Source: Planctomycetota bacterium
Lineage (GTDB): Bacteria; Planctomycetota; Phycisphaerae; UBA1845; PWPN01
Direction: 5' to 3'
NCBI GenBank assembly: GCA_016209665.1
Contig: JACQVT010000733.1
Span: forward strand, 1 to 7,497
Length of the DNA: 7,497 nucleotides
The notes beneath the pieces were generated by a model. The model saw nothing but the letters and a program-made list of their open reading frames with translations. It ran no database searches and was not told the origin of the DNA. Each line of letters begins with the position of its first letter. The first letter of the stretch is position 1. Below are positions 1-5,903 of this stretch, piece after piece. The position numbers and the translations under genes are program-made.

Positions 1-39
1 GCTGAGAGCTGATAGCTGAGAGCTGAGAGCTGACAGCTT
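1..39. repeat. Tandem heptamer repeat AGCTGAN, about 5.5 copies
   Basis: The first 39 bases resolve into consecutive 7-base units: GCTGAG (first unit, missing its A or cut by the window edge), AGCTGAT, AGCTGAG, AGCTGAG, AGCTGAC, then AGCT. Only the seventh base varies. Each unit contains the self-complementary AGCT, and positions 28-38 form a perfect 5-bp inverted repeat around one base. The array lies 3' of the secreted-protein gene, two bases beyond its stop codon as read on the minus strand. It resembles the short tandemly repeated heptamers described in some cyanobacteria and other genomes. Function is unknown, and the array probably continues past the window edge. Confidence 0.85.
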
Positions 40-41
40 CC

Positions 42-2312
42 TCAATTCTCGCAGCCCGGAACCGGCTCCAGCGTGCCGCTGATGCAGCGCTGGAAGCGGG
101 CGAAGTCGATGGCGTCGATGTCACCATCCTCGTCGAAGTCGGGCGGGATGAAGCTGCCGTCGGGCGTGACGGTGCAGCCGGCAGGAAGGTTGCCAGCGTC
201 GTAGGTACGCTCGGGGCCGGTTGCACAGGCGATGAAGATCGTCAGGTCGGCGGTATCGACGCGACAGTCCCCGTTGAAATCAGGCCGGAAGCTGGTGGTG
301 GGAACGAACAGATTGGCCGAGATGCTGTCGATCTGGCCATCGGGGTTGGTGACGGTGATGGTGTGCGAGCCGGGAGTGAACGAGCCGCCGACGCTCAGCG
401 TCAGGCCGACGCTCGCGGGACTATTGTAGGTCACACTGGTCACCGTTACGCCGCTGCCGGAAACTGTTGCACTGAGCCGGTTGAAGCCGGCGCCGGGACC
501 CGGGTCGTACAGGCCCGATCCGGTCAGGTTCACGTTGATCGTCGAGCTGCTCCCGCACGTGGACACAACCGCATCGTCCACCCGGGGGCCCGGCGGCTTG
601 AGGAGCACGCCCCGCACACCCCAGATGCTGCTCCCGGCGGTAAACTCCTGGATGGTCCAGACGGTCATGTCATCTACCGGGTCGAGGCTGGTGAACGAGT
701 ACGATCCCCACCGTCGGCCGTTGGGCCCGCCCGGATCGCCCGCCGGGTTGTACGACGACAGCGTACCCGTGTACTTCACCGGCGTCGACATGGACCCACC
801 GGCGGCCTTGCCCGCGGCACCGGCGTCGACCCGCGAGTTGCTGCCCGCGACGGTGAAACCGAAGGCCGCGTGCCCCTGGCCCGAGACCACCACGCTCGGT
901 ATCCAGTAGTAGAGCGGCGTGCTGAGGTTCGAGTCGTAGAGCGTGCCCGACTCGGCCGCGAACGGCGTGCCGCCGAGGTCCTGCAGTTCGTACCAGCGCA
1001 CGGCCACGCGGCTGGGGTCGCTGCTCGCGCTGCCGCTGCTGGTCGCCCCGATGTTGTGGGCGGTCCACAGGCTGCCGTTGCGCAGGTGGGCGGCATAGAG
1101 CCGGTCGTCCAGCGAGTCGAGCCGCCCGTTGTCCCCGCCGGTGTTCCCCAGGTGCGGCACGAGGATCGGCGTGTACGTCGAGGCCACGGTGATGGCGATG
1201 TTGGCGGAGATCGCGGGCGTCCCGCCGGGGTCGCCGATCCGCCGCAGCATCAGCGTGCCGAAGGTGGCGTTGTCGACGCCGATGAAGTAGCCCTCGGCGG
1301 CGGCGGGGTCGTAGTTGTCGACGCCCTGTGGCGTGTAGGGGCCCGCGCCGGTGGGGCTCCCGGTCAGGTTGCGAAACGCGCTGACCACGATGGGCCCGCC
1401 GCCGAGCAGCGACGACTTGCGCACGACGAACGCCGCCGTGCCGTTGAACGTGCCCGGCGTGCCCAGCCCGCAGAACTGGTTCACGCCGATATACAGGGCA
1501 TTGGCGTCGACGCCGAGCGTCGCGTAGTCGGCCAGGCACGTCGAGTCGCCGGCCGGCGAGACCTGGTCCTGCCGGAAGTAGAAGAACGTCCAGACCGTGC
1601 CCGAAGAGAGGGTGCCCGTGTCGCTGACGGCGATGAGGATGCGGTTGGGCGCGGTGATGTTGTTGCTGCCGTCGAGGTACCGGTTGCCGCAGGTGACGAT
1701 CCAGCGGCCCACCAGGCGGTCGTAGCGCACGCGCGGATTGCGCGTGATCGCGCCGTTGCGGACGGCATCAAAGAAGACGTCCAGCGTCGCGTCCAGCGTG
1801 CCCTGGGCGCCGTTGGTCTTGTCGAACACGCGGATGCGGCCGTTGACGGCCACCAGGAACTGCGAGGGACCCACCGCGCCCATCGTGTCCGGTGGGAACA
1901 CCTGCGAGACGTTGTAGTTGACGTTGACGGTCTGGCCGGTGGTGAACGGCCCGACGACGGCGGTCGTGAGCGAGCCGTCGATCGCGGCGGCCGCCGTCAC
2001 CTCGGTAGTGAACTCGGGTGACTTCGGGTTGGTGGGCAGACCGGTCCGGTCGACCCGCCGGGGCGGCGGATCCAAGACGTCGCCGGTGGTCGGCGCGCCC
2101 TGTTTATCGGCCGCGGCCTGCGCGGCCATGATGTCGGCCGTGCTGCGATGAACGCCAACCGGCCCCGTCCAAGGCGTAGCGAGCGTCCATGGCTCGCCCG
2201 CCGCGAGGGCCGGAGTCTGACACACGCAAACACCCATTAGGCCAAGAAGACCCACAATGGCGGGTAACCCGACGGACGCACACTGCTCGCGGAACACTGG
2301 TCGCTTCCTCAT
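42..2312 (-). CDS. Large secreted protein with C-terminal dockerin-like EF-hand repeats
   Basis: This gene encodes a 756-residue exported protein of unknown function. The ATG is preceded by GAGGA at a 4-base spacing. Residues 1-37 look like a Sec signal: a basic start, a hydrophobic stretch at about 16-30, and ALA before the probable cleavage after residue 37. Residues about 130-570 form a repetitive beta-rich region, perhaps propeller-like. It includes PPDTMGAVGP (140-149) and RRWGSYSFTSLDPVDDMT (533-550), a pattern I recognise from large bacterial exoproteins of unclear role. Residues about 576-670 look like an Ig/TIG-type beta domain (GSHTITVTNPDG). The end carries two calcium-loop repeats, DFNGDCRVDTADL (678-690) and DFDEDGDIDAIDF (725-737), as in type I dockerins. 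Planctomycetes often carry such repeats without a cellulosome. No catalytic motif was recognised. It is probably its own transcription unit. Confidence 0.85.
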   Translation of the reverse strand: MRKRPVFREQCASVGLPAIVGLLGLMGVCVCQTPALAAGEPWTLATPWTGPVGVHRSTADIMAAQAAADKQGAPTTGDVLDPPPRRVDRTGLPTNPKSPEFTTEVTAAAAIDGSLTTAVVGPFTTGQTVNVNYNVSQVFPPDTMGAVGPSQFLVAVNGRIRVFDKTNGAQGTLDATLDVFFDAVRNGAITRNPRVRYDRLVGRWIVTCGNRYLDGSNNITAPNRILIAVSDTGTLSSGTVWTFFYFRQDQVSPAGDSTCLADYATLGVDANALYIGVNQFCGLGTPGTFNGTAAFVVRKSSLLGGGPIVVSAFRNLTGSPTGAGPYTPQGVDNYDPAAAEGYFIGVDNATFGTLMLRRIGDPGGTPAISANIAITVASTYTPILVPHLGNTGGDNGRLDSLDDRLYAAHLRNGSLWTAHNIGATSSGSASSDPSRVAVRWYELQDLGGTPFAAESGTLYDSNLSTPLYYWIPSVVVSGQGHAAFGFTVAGSNSRVDAGAAGKAAGGSMSTPVKYTGTLSSYNPAGDPGGPNGRRWGSYSFTSLDPVDDMTVWTIQEFTAGSSIWGVRGVLLKPPGPRVDDAVVSTCGSSSTINVNLTGSGLYDPGPGAGFNRLSATVSGSGVTVTSVTYNSPASVGLTLSVGGSFTPGSHTITVTNPDGQIDSISANLFVPTTSFRPDFNGDCRVDTADLTIFIACATGPERTYDAGNLPAGCTVTPDGSFIPPDFDEDGDIDAIDFARFQRCISGTLEPVPGCEN

Positions 2313-2432
2313 GTCGTCCTCGCCAATCTGGGCTGGTCTGAACCGGTCCTGGTCGTCGGCTGCCGGCTGAGTCGGACCCCGACCGATTCCCCTGTGCAGC
2401 CGGCATCGAGAAGATCGCCACTCCTGCGAGAA

Positions 2433-2461
2433 ATCGTGCCAGAAACCCCCACCGTTGTCAA
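2433..2461 (-). promoter_or_regulatory. Candidate sigma70-type promoter for the secreted-protein gene
   Basis: Read on the minus strand, a perfect TTGACA (2456-2461) is followed after 17 bases by CACGAT (2433-2438). That hexamer matches TATAAT at its second, fifth and sixth bases. The spacing is ideal but the -10 is weak. Transcription would start near 2426, giving a leader of roughly 110 bases before the ATG at 2312. A 5-bp inverted repeat (GTCGG/CCGAC, 2371-2383) lies in that leader. The rest of the 2313-2552 gap shows no gene. Confidence 0.35.
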
Positions 2462-2484
2462 GGCCATTTATCGGTAAAGACGTC

Positions 2485-2500
2485 TCTGCCCGCCGGCAGA
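2485..2500 (-). terminator. Possible weak terminator hairpin after hicA
   Basis: TCTGCC and GGCAGA form a 6-bp stem around a 4-base loop, 52 bases past the hicA stop codon. On the minus strand it is followed by GACGTCTTTACC, which holds only a three-T run. It could end hicBA transcription before the secreted-protein promoter, but the poor U-tract makes an intrinsic terminator doubtful. Confidence 0.25.
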
Positions 2501-2552
2501 CTCCACAGAACCCACCCTCTGCGAACCGAGCGCAAGATCAGCTTCGTCATGA

Positions 2553-2777
2553 TCACAACTGGTCGAACTCTTCGGGTGTGAGTCCCGCTTGGTTCAAGAT
2601 GCTCCGGAGGGTGCCGGGACGCACCTCCGCGTGGTGCGGAACGATGGCCGCGCGCGTGCCCTCTGGCGTGGATCGGATGAACTTGACGTGGCTTCCACGC
2701 TGGCTCACCTCGGCGAAGCCGGCTGCCTCAAGCCTACGCTTGACCTCGCGGAAGGGCAGGGGTCTAAGCCGCGCCAA
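2553..2777 (-). CDS. hicA: HicA family toxin (predicted mRNA interferase)
   Basis: HicA toxins are small double-stranded-RNA-binding-fold RNases that cleave mRNA and are neutralised by HicB. This 74-residue product has the family pattern throughout: LRPLPFREVKRRLEAAGF, then RGSHVKF with the expected catalytic histidine (His30), a central AAIVPHHAEV strand, and the C-terminal GTLRSILNQAGLTPEEF helix. I chose the TTG at 2777 because GAGG (2784-2787) sits exactly 6 bases upstream, and because the protein then begins MARLRPLPF, close to typical HicA N-termini. An in-frame TTG at 2798 would add seven residues and has no comparable ribosome-binding site. With the chosen start the gene overlaps hicB by 14 bases, so translation of toxin is likely coupled to antitoxin. 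The family call is firm; the start is less so. Confidence 0.9.
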   Translation of the reverse strand: MARLRPLPFREVKRRLEAAGFAEVSQRGSHVKFIRSTPEGTRAAIVPHHAEVRPGTLRSILNQAGLTPEEFDQL

Positions 2778-2970
2778 CTTCCACCTCGACGCTGGCAACC
2801 TTGGGCAGGATCGTGGCCGTCGGCGGCTCGAAGTACAGTTCGAGGGCCTCGCGCAGGTTGGAGAGAGCTTCCTCCTCGCTGCGGCCTTGGCTGGCTACGT
2901 CGACCTGGGCACATTGGGCGATGAACCAGTCATCCTCCTGCCAAACGCGGGCCGTGAAGGTCTGTTTCAT
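2764..2970 (-). CDS. hicB: Short HicB family antitoxin
   Basis: This gene encodes a 68-residue HicB-like antitoxin that should bind and block the adjacent HicA. The pattern EDDWFIAQCAQVDVASQGRS (12-31), followed by the amphipathic helix EEEALSNLREALELYFE (32-48), is the HicB partial RNase H-like fold. The chain ends soon after the beta strand VASVEVEVG (58-66). It therefore lacks the C-terminal ribbon-helix-helix or helix-turn-helix domain that longer HicB proteins use to repress their own promoter. The ATG at 2970 has AAGGA (2978-2982) 7 bases upstream. Gene order is antitoxin first, with the 3' end overlapping hicA. Short HicB forms of this length are common and considered functional, so this does not have to be a truncation. 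Confidence 0.9.
   Translation of the reverse strand: MKQTFTARVWQEDDWFIAQCAQVDVASQGRSEEEALSNLREALELYFEPPTATILPKVASVEVEVGAA
2778..2787 (-). promoter_or_regulatory. Shine-Dalgarno deciding the hicA TTG start
   Basis: On the minus strand GAGGTGGAAG immediately precedes TTG at 2777. The GAGG core has a 6-base spacer. The site lies within the 3' end of hicB, so ribosomes finishing hicB would pass over or reinitiate at hicA. Confidence 0.55.
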
Positions 2971-2986
2971 GAGCCGGTCCTTTCTC

Positions 2987-3035
2987 GCCCCCGATTATAC
3001 CAAAGCCAGTCTGATTTCGCCTGTTGGCAGGGGGC
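2987..3035. repeat. Inverted repeat bracketing the hicBA promoter
   Basis: GCCCCC (2987-2992) and GGGGGC (3030-3035) form a 6-bp inverted repeat with 37 bases between the arms, enclosing the -10 and the -35 region. It could be an operator or a chance pairing in GC-rich DNA. The short HicB has no visible DNA-binding domain to use it. Confidence 0.25.
2994..3002 (-). promoter_or_regulatory. Extended -10 promoter of hicBA
   Basis: On the minus strand the sequence TGGTATAAT contains a perfect TATAAT (2994-2999) preceded by the TG of an extended -10. The best -35 positions are poor (for example AGGCGA at 17 bases), as is usual for extended -10 promoters. Transcription would begin near 2987, giving a leader of under 20 bases that contains the AAGGA ribosome-binding site. 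This makes hicBA independent of the upstream operon. Confidence 0.65.
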
Positions 3036-3062
3036 AAGTGAGGGCGGCGGGGGCTATCTGGA

Positions 3063-3083
3063 GCCGACCTGGATTCAGTCGGC
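3063..3083 (-). other. Inverted repeat just after the URO-D-like gene
   Basis: GCCGAC (3063-3068) and GTCGGC (3078-3083) can pair as a 6-bp stem with a 9-base loop, starting 4 bases past the stop codon. No T-tract follows on the minus strand, so it is not a standard intrinsic terminator. It may stabilise the 3' end of the operon transcript. Confidence 0.3.
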
Positions 3084-3086
3084 GCC

Positions 3087-4295
3087 CTACCGAAACGCGT
3101 CTTCCCACCACGCCAGTGTGTCGGCGGGGTCGGGCCAGTCGCCTTCGGACATGTCCTGGCCGCCGTAACGCGGCATGAAGATGAGTGTGTTGGGCCCCGT
3201 CCGCAGGTAGCCCGCGACGCGGCCGAGGTAATCGGCGACGGCCTCGCCGGCGCGGCGGACCGGCCCGCCGTAGCAGAACTTGCCGGCGGCGGCGAAACGC
3301 GGCAGCACCTCGGCGAAATCGTACTTCTCGGGCTCGCCGAAGTTGACGCACTTGATCTCCGGGGCCTCCAGGTAGAACCGCAACTGGTGCGAGATGTCGC
3401 CGCAACTGTGGATCCACCCGCCTCCGAACGGGGCCAGGCACTTGCGGGCGTAAGGCAGCGAATACTCCTCGTACTGTCGCGGCGACAGCATGATGCTCAC
3501 GTCATCGACCACCCGGGCCCCGCCTTTGGTCATGTACATGGCGCCGTGGTAGGCGGCGTCAAGCGGTTCGCCGAGTTCGGCCTTGAGCCGCCTGGTCAGC
3601 CGGATGTAGATTTCGCAGACGATCTCCATCAGCCGGTGGTAGTAGTCGGGGTCGTCGACCATGTCGAAGAAGACGTCCTGCTGCCGCAGCAGAAACGCCG
3701 TGTTCATCGGTCCCTGCAAGTCGGGCATGAACACATGCACCCGCGGCAGGTCGCGCAGGGCCTCGCGGGCAAGCTGGATGAACTCGATTACCCGCGGGAT
3801 CAGCCCGGCGCCATCGAGCCGGTCCAGGTCCACCTCCAGCAGCTTGTCCTTCGCCGGCCGGTCGGCGACCCAGGGCATGTCGTTCTCGCCCATGTCCGTG
3901 CCGCAGCCGAACACGCTGGCCACGGTGCCCACGCCGTAGTTCGGCCGAAACGACAACTGCTGATCGCCCGGCGTGCGAGCCCAGCCGATCATGTCCCACA
4001 ACGACTCGACCAGCATCGCCCTCGGGTCGTTGAACTGCTGCCGCAGCGTGTAGTGATCGAACTGATGGTACTCGGGCACCGCCCGGCCGCCGCGGAGCTG
4101 GTGCTCGCACAGCCGCAGGTACTGCGGGCCTACCTTGTCCGCCGCCTGCCGCGACTCGGACCGCCCCAGCACCATCGGCGGGCAGTCCGGCGTCTCGTGC
4201 CGCCACAACGCCGCCTGCCGCCGCCGCCCGCGCTCGATGCGCTCGGCGTCGGGTTCCAGCAGGTCGAGCACGCAATGCGGTTCGGCGTAGTTCAC
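3087..4295 (-). CDS. Uroporphyrinogen decarboxylase/corrinoid methyltransferase superfamily protein
   Basis: This 402-residue cytosolic protein has no signal peptide and belongs to the URO-D superfamily, which includes heme-pathway HemE and cobamide-dependent methyltransferases such as MtaA/MtbA. Supporting segments are DLQGPMNTAFLLR (192-204), DDVSIMLSPRQYEEYSLPY (264-282, matching the family's D-x-x-S-P-x-x-Y-E-E pattern) and IHSCGDI (295-301). The HemE N-terminal RQAGRYLPEY signature is absent, so heme synthesis is unlikely. His296 and Cys298 form the H-x-C that binds zinc in MtaA-like enzymes. The distal cysteine expected some 75 residues later falls near LIFMPRYGG (371-379), which has none; Cys316 or Cys341 could substitute. 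The GTG start has AAGGA (4303-4307) at 7 bases, and a nearby ATG at 4303 is out of frame and closes at once. It sits 33 bases after the esterase gene. Substrate unknown. Confidence 0.8.
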   Translation of the reverse strand: MNYAEPHCVLDLLEPDAERIERGRRRQAALWRHETPDCPPMVLGRSESRQAADKVGPQYLRLCEHQLRGGRAVPEYHQFDHYTLRQQFNDPRAMLVESLWDMIGWARTPGDQQLSFRPNYGVGTVASVFGCGTDMGENDMPWVADRPAKDKLLEVDLDRLDGAGLIPRVIEFIQLAREALRDLPRVHVFMPDLQGPMNTAFLLRQQDVFFDMVDDPDYYHRLMEIVCEIYIRLTRRLKAELGEPLDAAYHGAMYMTKGGARVVDDVSIMLSPRQYEEYSLPYARKCLAPFGGGWIHSCGDISHQLRFYLEAPEIKCVNFGEPEKYDFAEVLPRFAAAGKFCYGGPVRRAGEAVADYLGRVAGYLRTGPNTLIFMPRYGGQDMSEGDWPDPADTLAWWEDAFR

Positions 4296-4328
4296 GGCAC
4301 CATCCTTCCCTCCACTCCGGTACCCCCG

Positions 4329-5900
4329 CTACCACTTGTCCGTGCGGAAGGGCGAGACGGGCAGGCCCTCCTTGTTCATCAGGTTGGGCTCGGCCAATTC
4401 GTTCCAGCCGCAGCGGACCCCGACGGGCTTGGCGACCCGATCGCTGCTGACAACCACCGCGTCGCCGTCGATCGCCGCGGTCGCGTCGACGAACTTGCGG
4501 TCCTCGCCGGCGATCTGGAACCAGCTCAACGGCTGGCCGTCGCGCGAGGCCAGCCCGCCACCCACGCAGTCGAACCGGACCCGAACCTTGCTGCCCTCGA
4601 TGGCCATCGACTTGTACAGCGGGCCGGAGCAGACGAGGTCCGTCTTGCCGTAACTCTTCGCCACCGCCCACAGCGCCAGCCGTCGGCCTACCTCCTGTTT
4701 GTTCTTGGGATGAATGTCGTGGATGTCGCCGATGTCCGTCGTCACCGCCATGCCGGTGTTCGGGACGCTCAGCGTGGCCGTCTGGGCTTCCCAGATCCGC
4801 GGCAACCGGTCCTCCGGACCGGGGTACTTGTCCTTGTACTCCCATGGGGCAAGCTGCACGTACAAAAACGGGAAACCGCCCTGTCCCCACACCGCCCGCC
4901 AACCCGCGATCAGGGCCTTCATCTTCTCATGGTACACCATGCCGTCGCCGCCGACACAGTTGGCCTCGCCCTGGTACCAGATGGCCCCGGCGATGGCATA
5001 CGGGACGAGCGGGTCGACCATCGCGTTGTAGATCCCGGATGGCTGGCGGCTGCCCGCGCTGGCGAGCCGGTGTTCAGGCGGCAGGGGGGGCCGCATCGTG
5101 ACGTCCTTGCCCGCGGGCGATGCCTCCTTTGCGGCAGTGACCCATTCTCGCCGCTGGGTGACGTAGGTCTCCAGTTGTGCGGCGTAGTCGCGGTCGGCCC
5201 GCTCGATCTCGTCGTAGAACTGCTGCACCGCCGGCACCAGCACAAAGCCCAGCGGCGGCGTCCACGGCTCGATCGCCGTGCCGCCCCACGAGGTGTTGAC
5301 GAGGCCGATGGGCACGTTCAGCTTGGTGTAAAGTTCGCGGCCGAAGAAATACCCCACTGCCGAGAACCGCGGCGCGGTTTCTGGTCCGCACACCTGCCAG
5401 CCGTCGGACTCCACGTCGGCCAGCGGCGTCGGCGACGTTTTCGTCTTGACCGTGAACAGCCGGATGTCGGGATGTTTGGCGGCCGCGATTTCCTTGTCGG
5501 CGTCATTGGCTCGGCTGAGCGGCCAGGCCATGTTCGACTGGCCCGAGCAGATCCATACTTCACCGACCATGACGTTTTTGTACGCGACGCTCTTGTCGTC
5601 CTTGCCGCTGATGGTCAGCGTGTGTGGACCGCCGGCGGACAGGGCGGGCAGACGCACCATCCATTTGCCCGTCGCGTCGGACTTGGTCTTCGCCTCCGTG
5701 CCGGCGAGACGAACGGTGATCTCCTCGCCGGCCTGGCCCTTGCCCCACACCGGGATCGGCCGTTCCCGCTGCAAGACCATGTTGTCGCCGAAGATGCGGG
5801 GCGGCGGGGACATCGCCGACGAAACCGCCGGCATGGCCAACCAGCCTGCGATGATGACAGCACGACAAGCCCGGTGGTACGAGCGTCTGCAAACGGTCAT
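4329..5900 (-). CDS. Sialate O-acetylesterase-like SGNH carbohydrate esterase
   Basis: This 523-residue exported hydrolase is predicted to remove O-acetyl groups from sugars. Residues 1-29 form a signal peptide (hydrophobic 14-25, cleavage after SSA). Residues about 35-112 are an N-terminal beta domain beginning PPPRIFGDNMVLQRERPIPVWG, the usual opening of this family. The catalytic core holds CSGQSNM (118-124; Ser122 the probable nucleophile), GLVNTSWGGTAIEPW (199-213), IWYQGEAN (307-314) and DIHDIHPKNK (392-401), with Asp395/His397 as probable triad partners. A C-terminal beta domain (about 428-523) ends in the family-typical NLMNKEGLPVSPFRTDKW. Length is normal and all blocks are present. 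The ATG has AGGAG (5907-5911) at 6 bases, inside the last codons of the sulfatase, so the two are likely translationally coupled. Sialic acid need not be the substrate; family members act on several acetylated glycans. Confidence 0.92.
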   Translation of the reverse strand: MTVCRRSYHRACRAVIIAGWLAMPAVSSAMSPPPRIFGDNMVLQRERPIPVWGKGQAGEEITVRLAGTEAKTKSDATGKWMVRLPALSAGGPHTLTISGKDDKSVAYKNVMVGEVWICSGQSNMAWPLSRANDADKEIAAAKHPDIRLFTVKTKTSPTPLADVESDGWQVCGPETAPRFSAVGYFFGRELYTKLNVPIGLVNTSWGGTAIEPWTPPLGFVLVPAVQQFYDEIERADRDYAAQLETYVTQRREWVTAAKEASPAGKDVTMRPPLPPEHRLASAGSRQPSGIYNAMVDPLVPYAIAGAIWYQGEANCVGGDGMVYHEKMKALIAGWRAVWGQGGFPFLYVQLAPWEYKDKYPGPEDRLPRIWEAQTATLSVPNTGMAVTTDIGDIHDIHPKNKQEVGRRLALWAVAKSYGKTDLVCSGPLYKSMAIEGSKVRVRFDCVGGGLASRDGQPLSWFQIAGEDRKFVDATAAIDGDAVVVSSDRVAKPVGVRCGWNELAEPNLMNKEGLPVSPFRTDKW

Positions 5901-5903
5901 TCG

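Noticed and set aside
363..2021. A 552-codon plus-strand open frame opposite the secreted-protein gene
   Set aside because: Arg/Ala/Val-rich shadow with no domain, while the minus strand has a signal peptide, a ribosome-binding site and dockerin-like repeats.
42..2312. The secreted protein as part of a cellulosome
   Set aside because: No cohesin or scaffoldin and no glycoside hydrolase motif are present; dockerin-like tails are common in planctomycetes without cellulosomes.
2371..2383. GTCGG-ACC-CCGAC hairpin as a riboswitch or attenuator in the secreted-protein leader
   Set aside because: Only a 5-bp stem with a 3-base loop and no T-tract or conserved aptamer pattern; such stems are frequent by chance in GC-rich DNA.
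2455..3168. A 237-codon plus-strand open frame spanning hicBA
   Set aside because: It covers two well-matched HicA and HicB genes on the other strand and has no recognisable motif of its own.
3087..4295. Assignment of the URO-D-like gene as hemE
   Set aside because: The HemE RQAGRYLPEY signature is missing and the context is glycan decoration, not tetrapyrrole synthesis.
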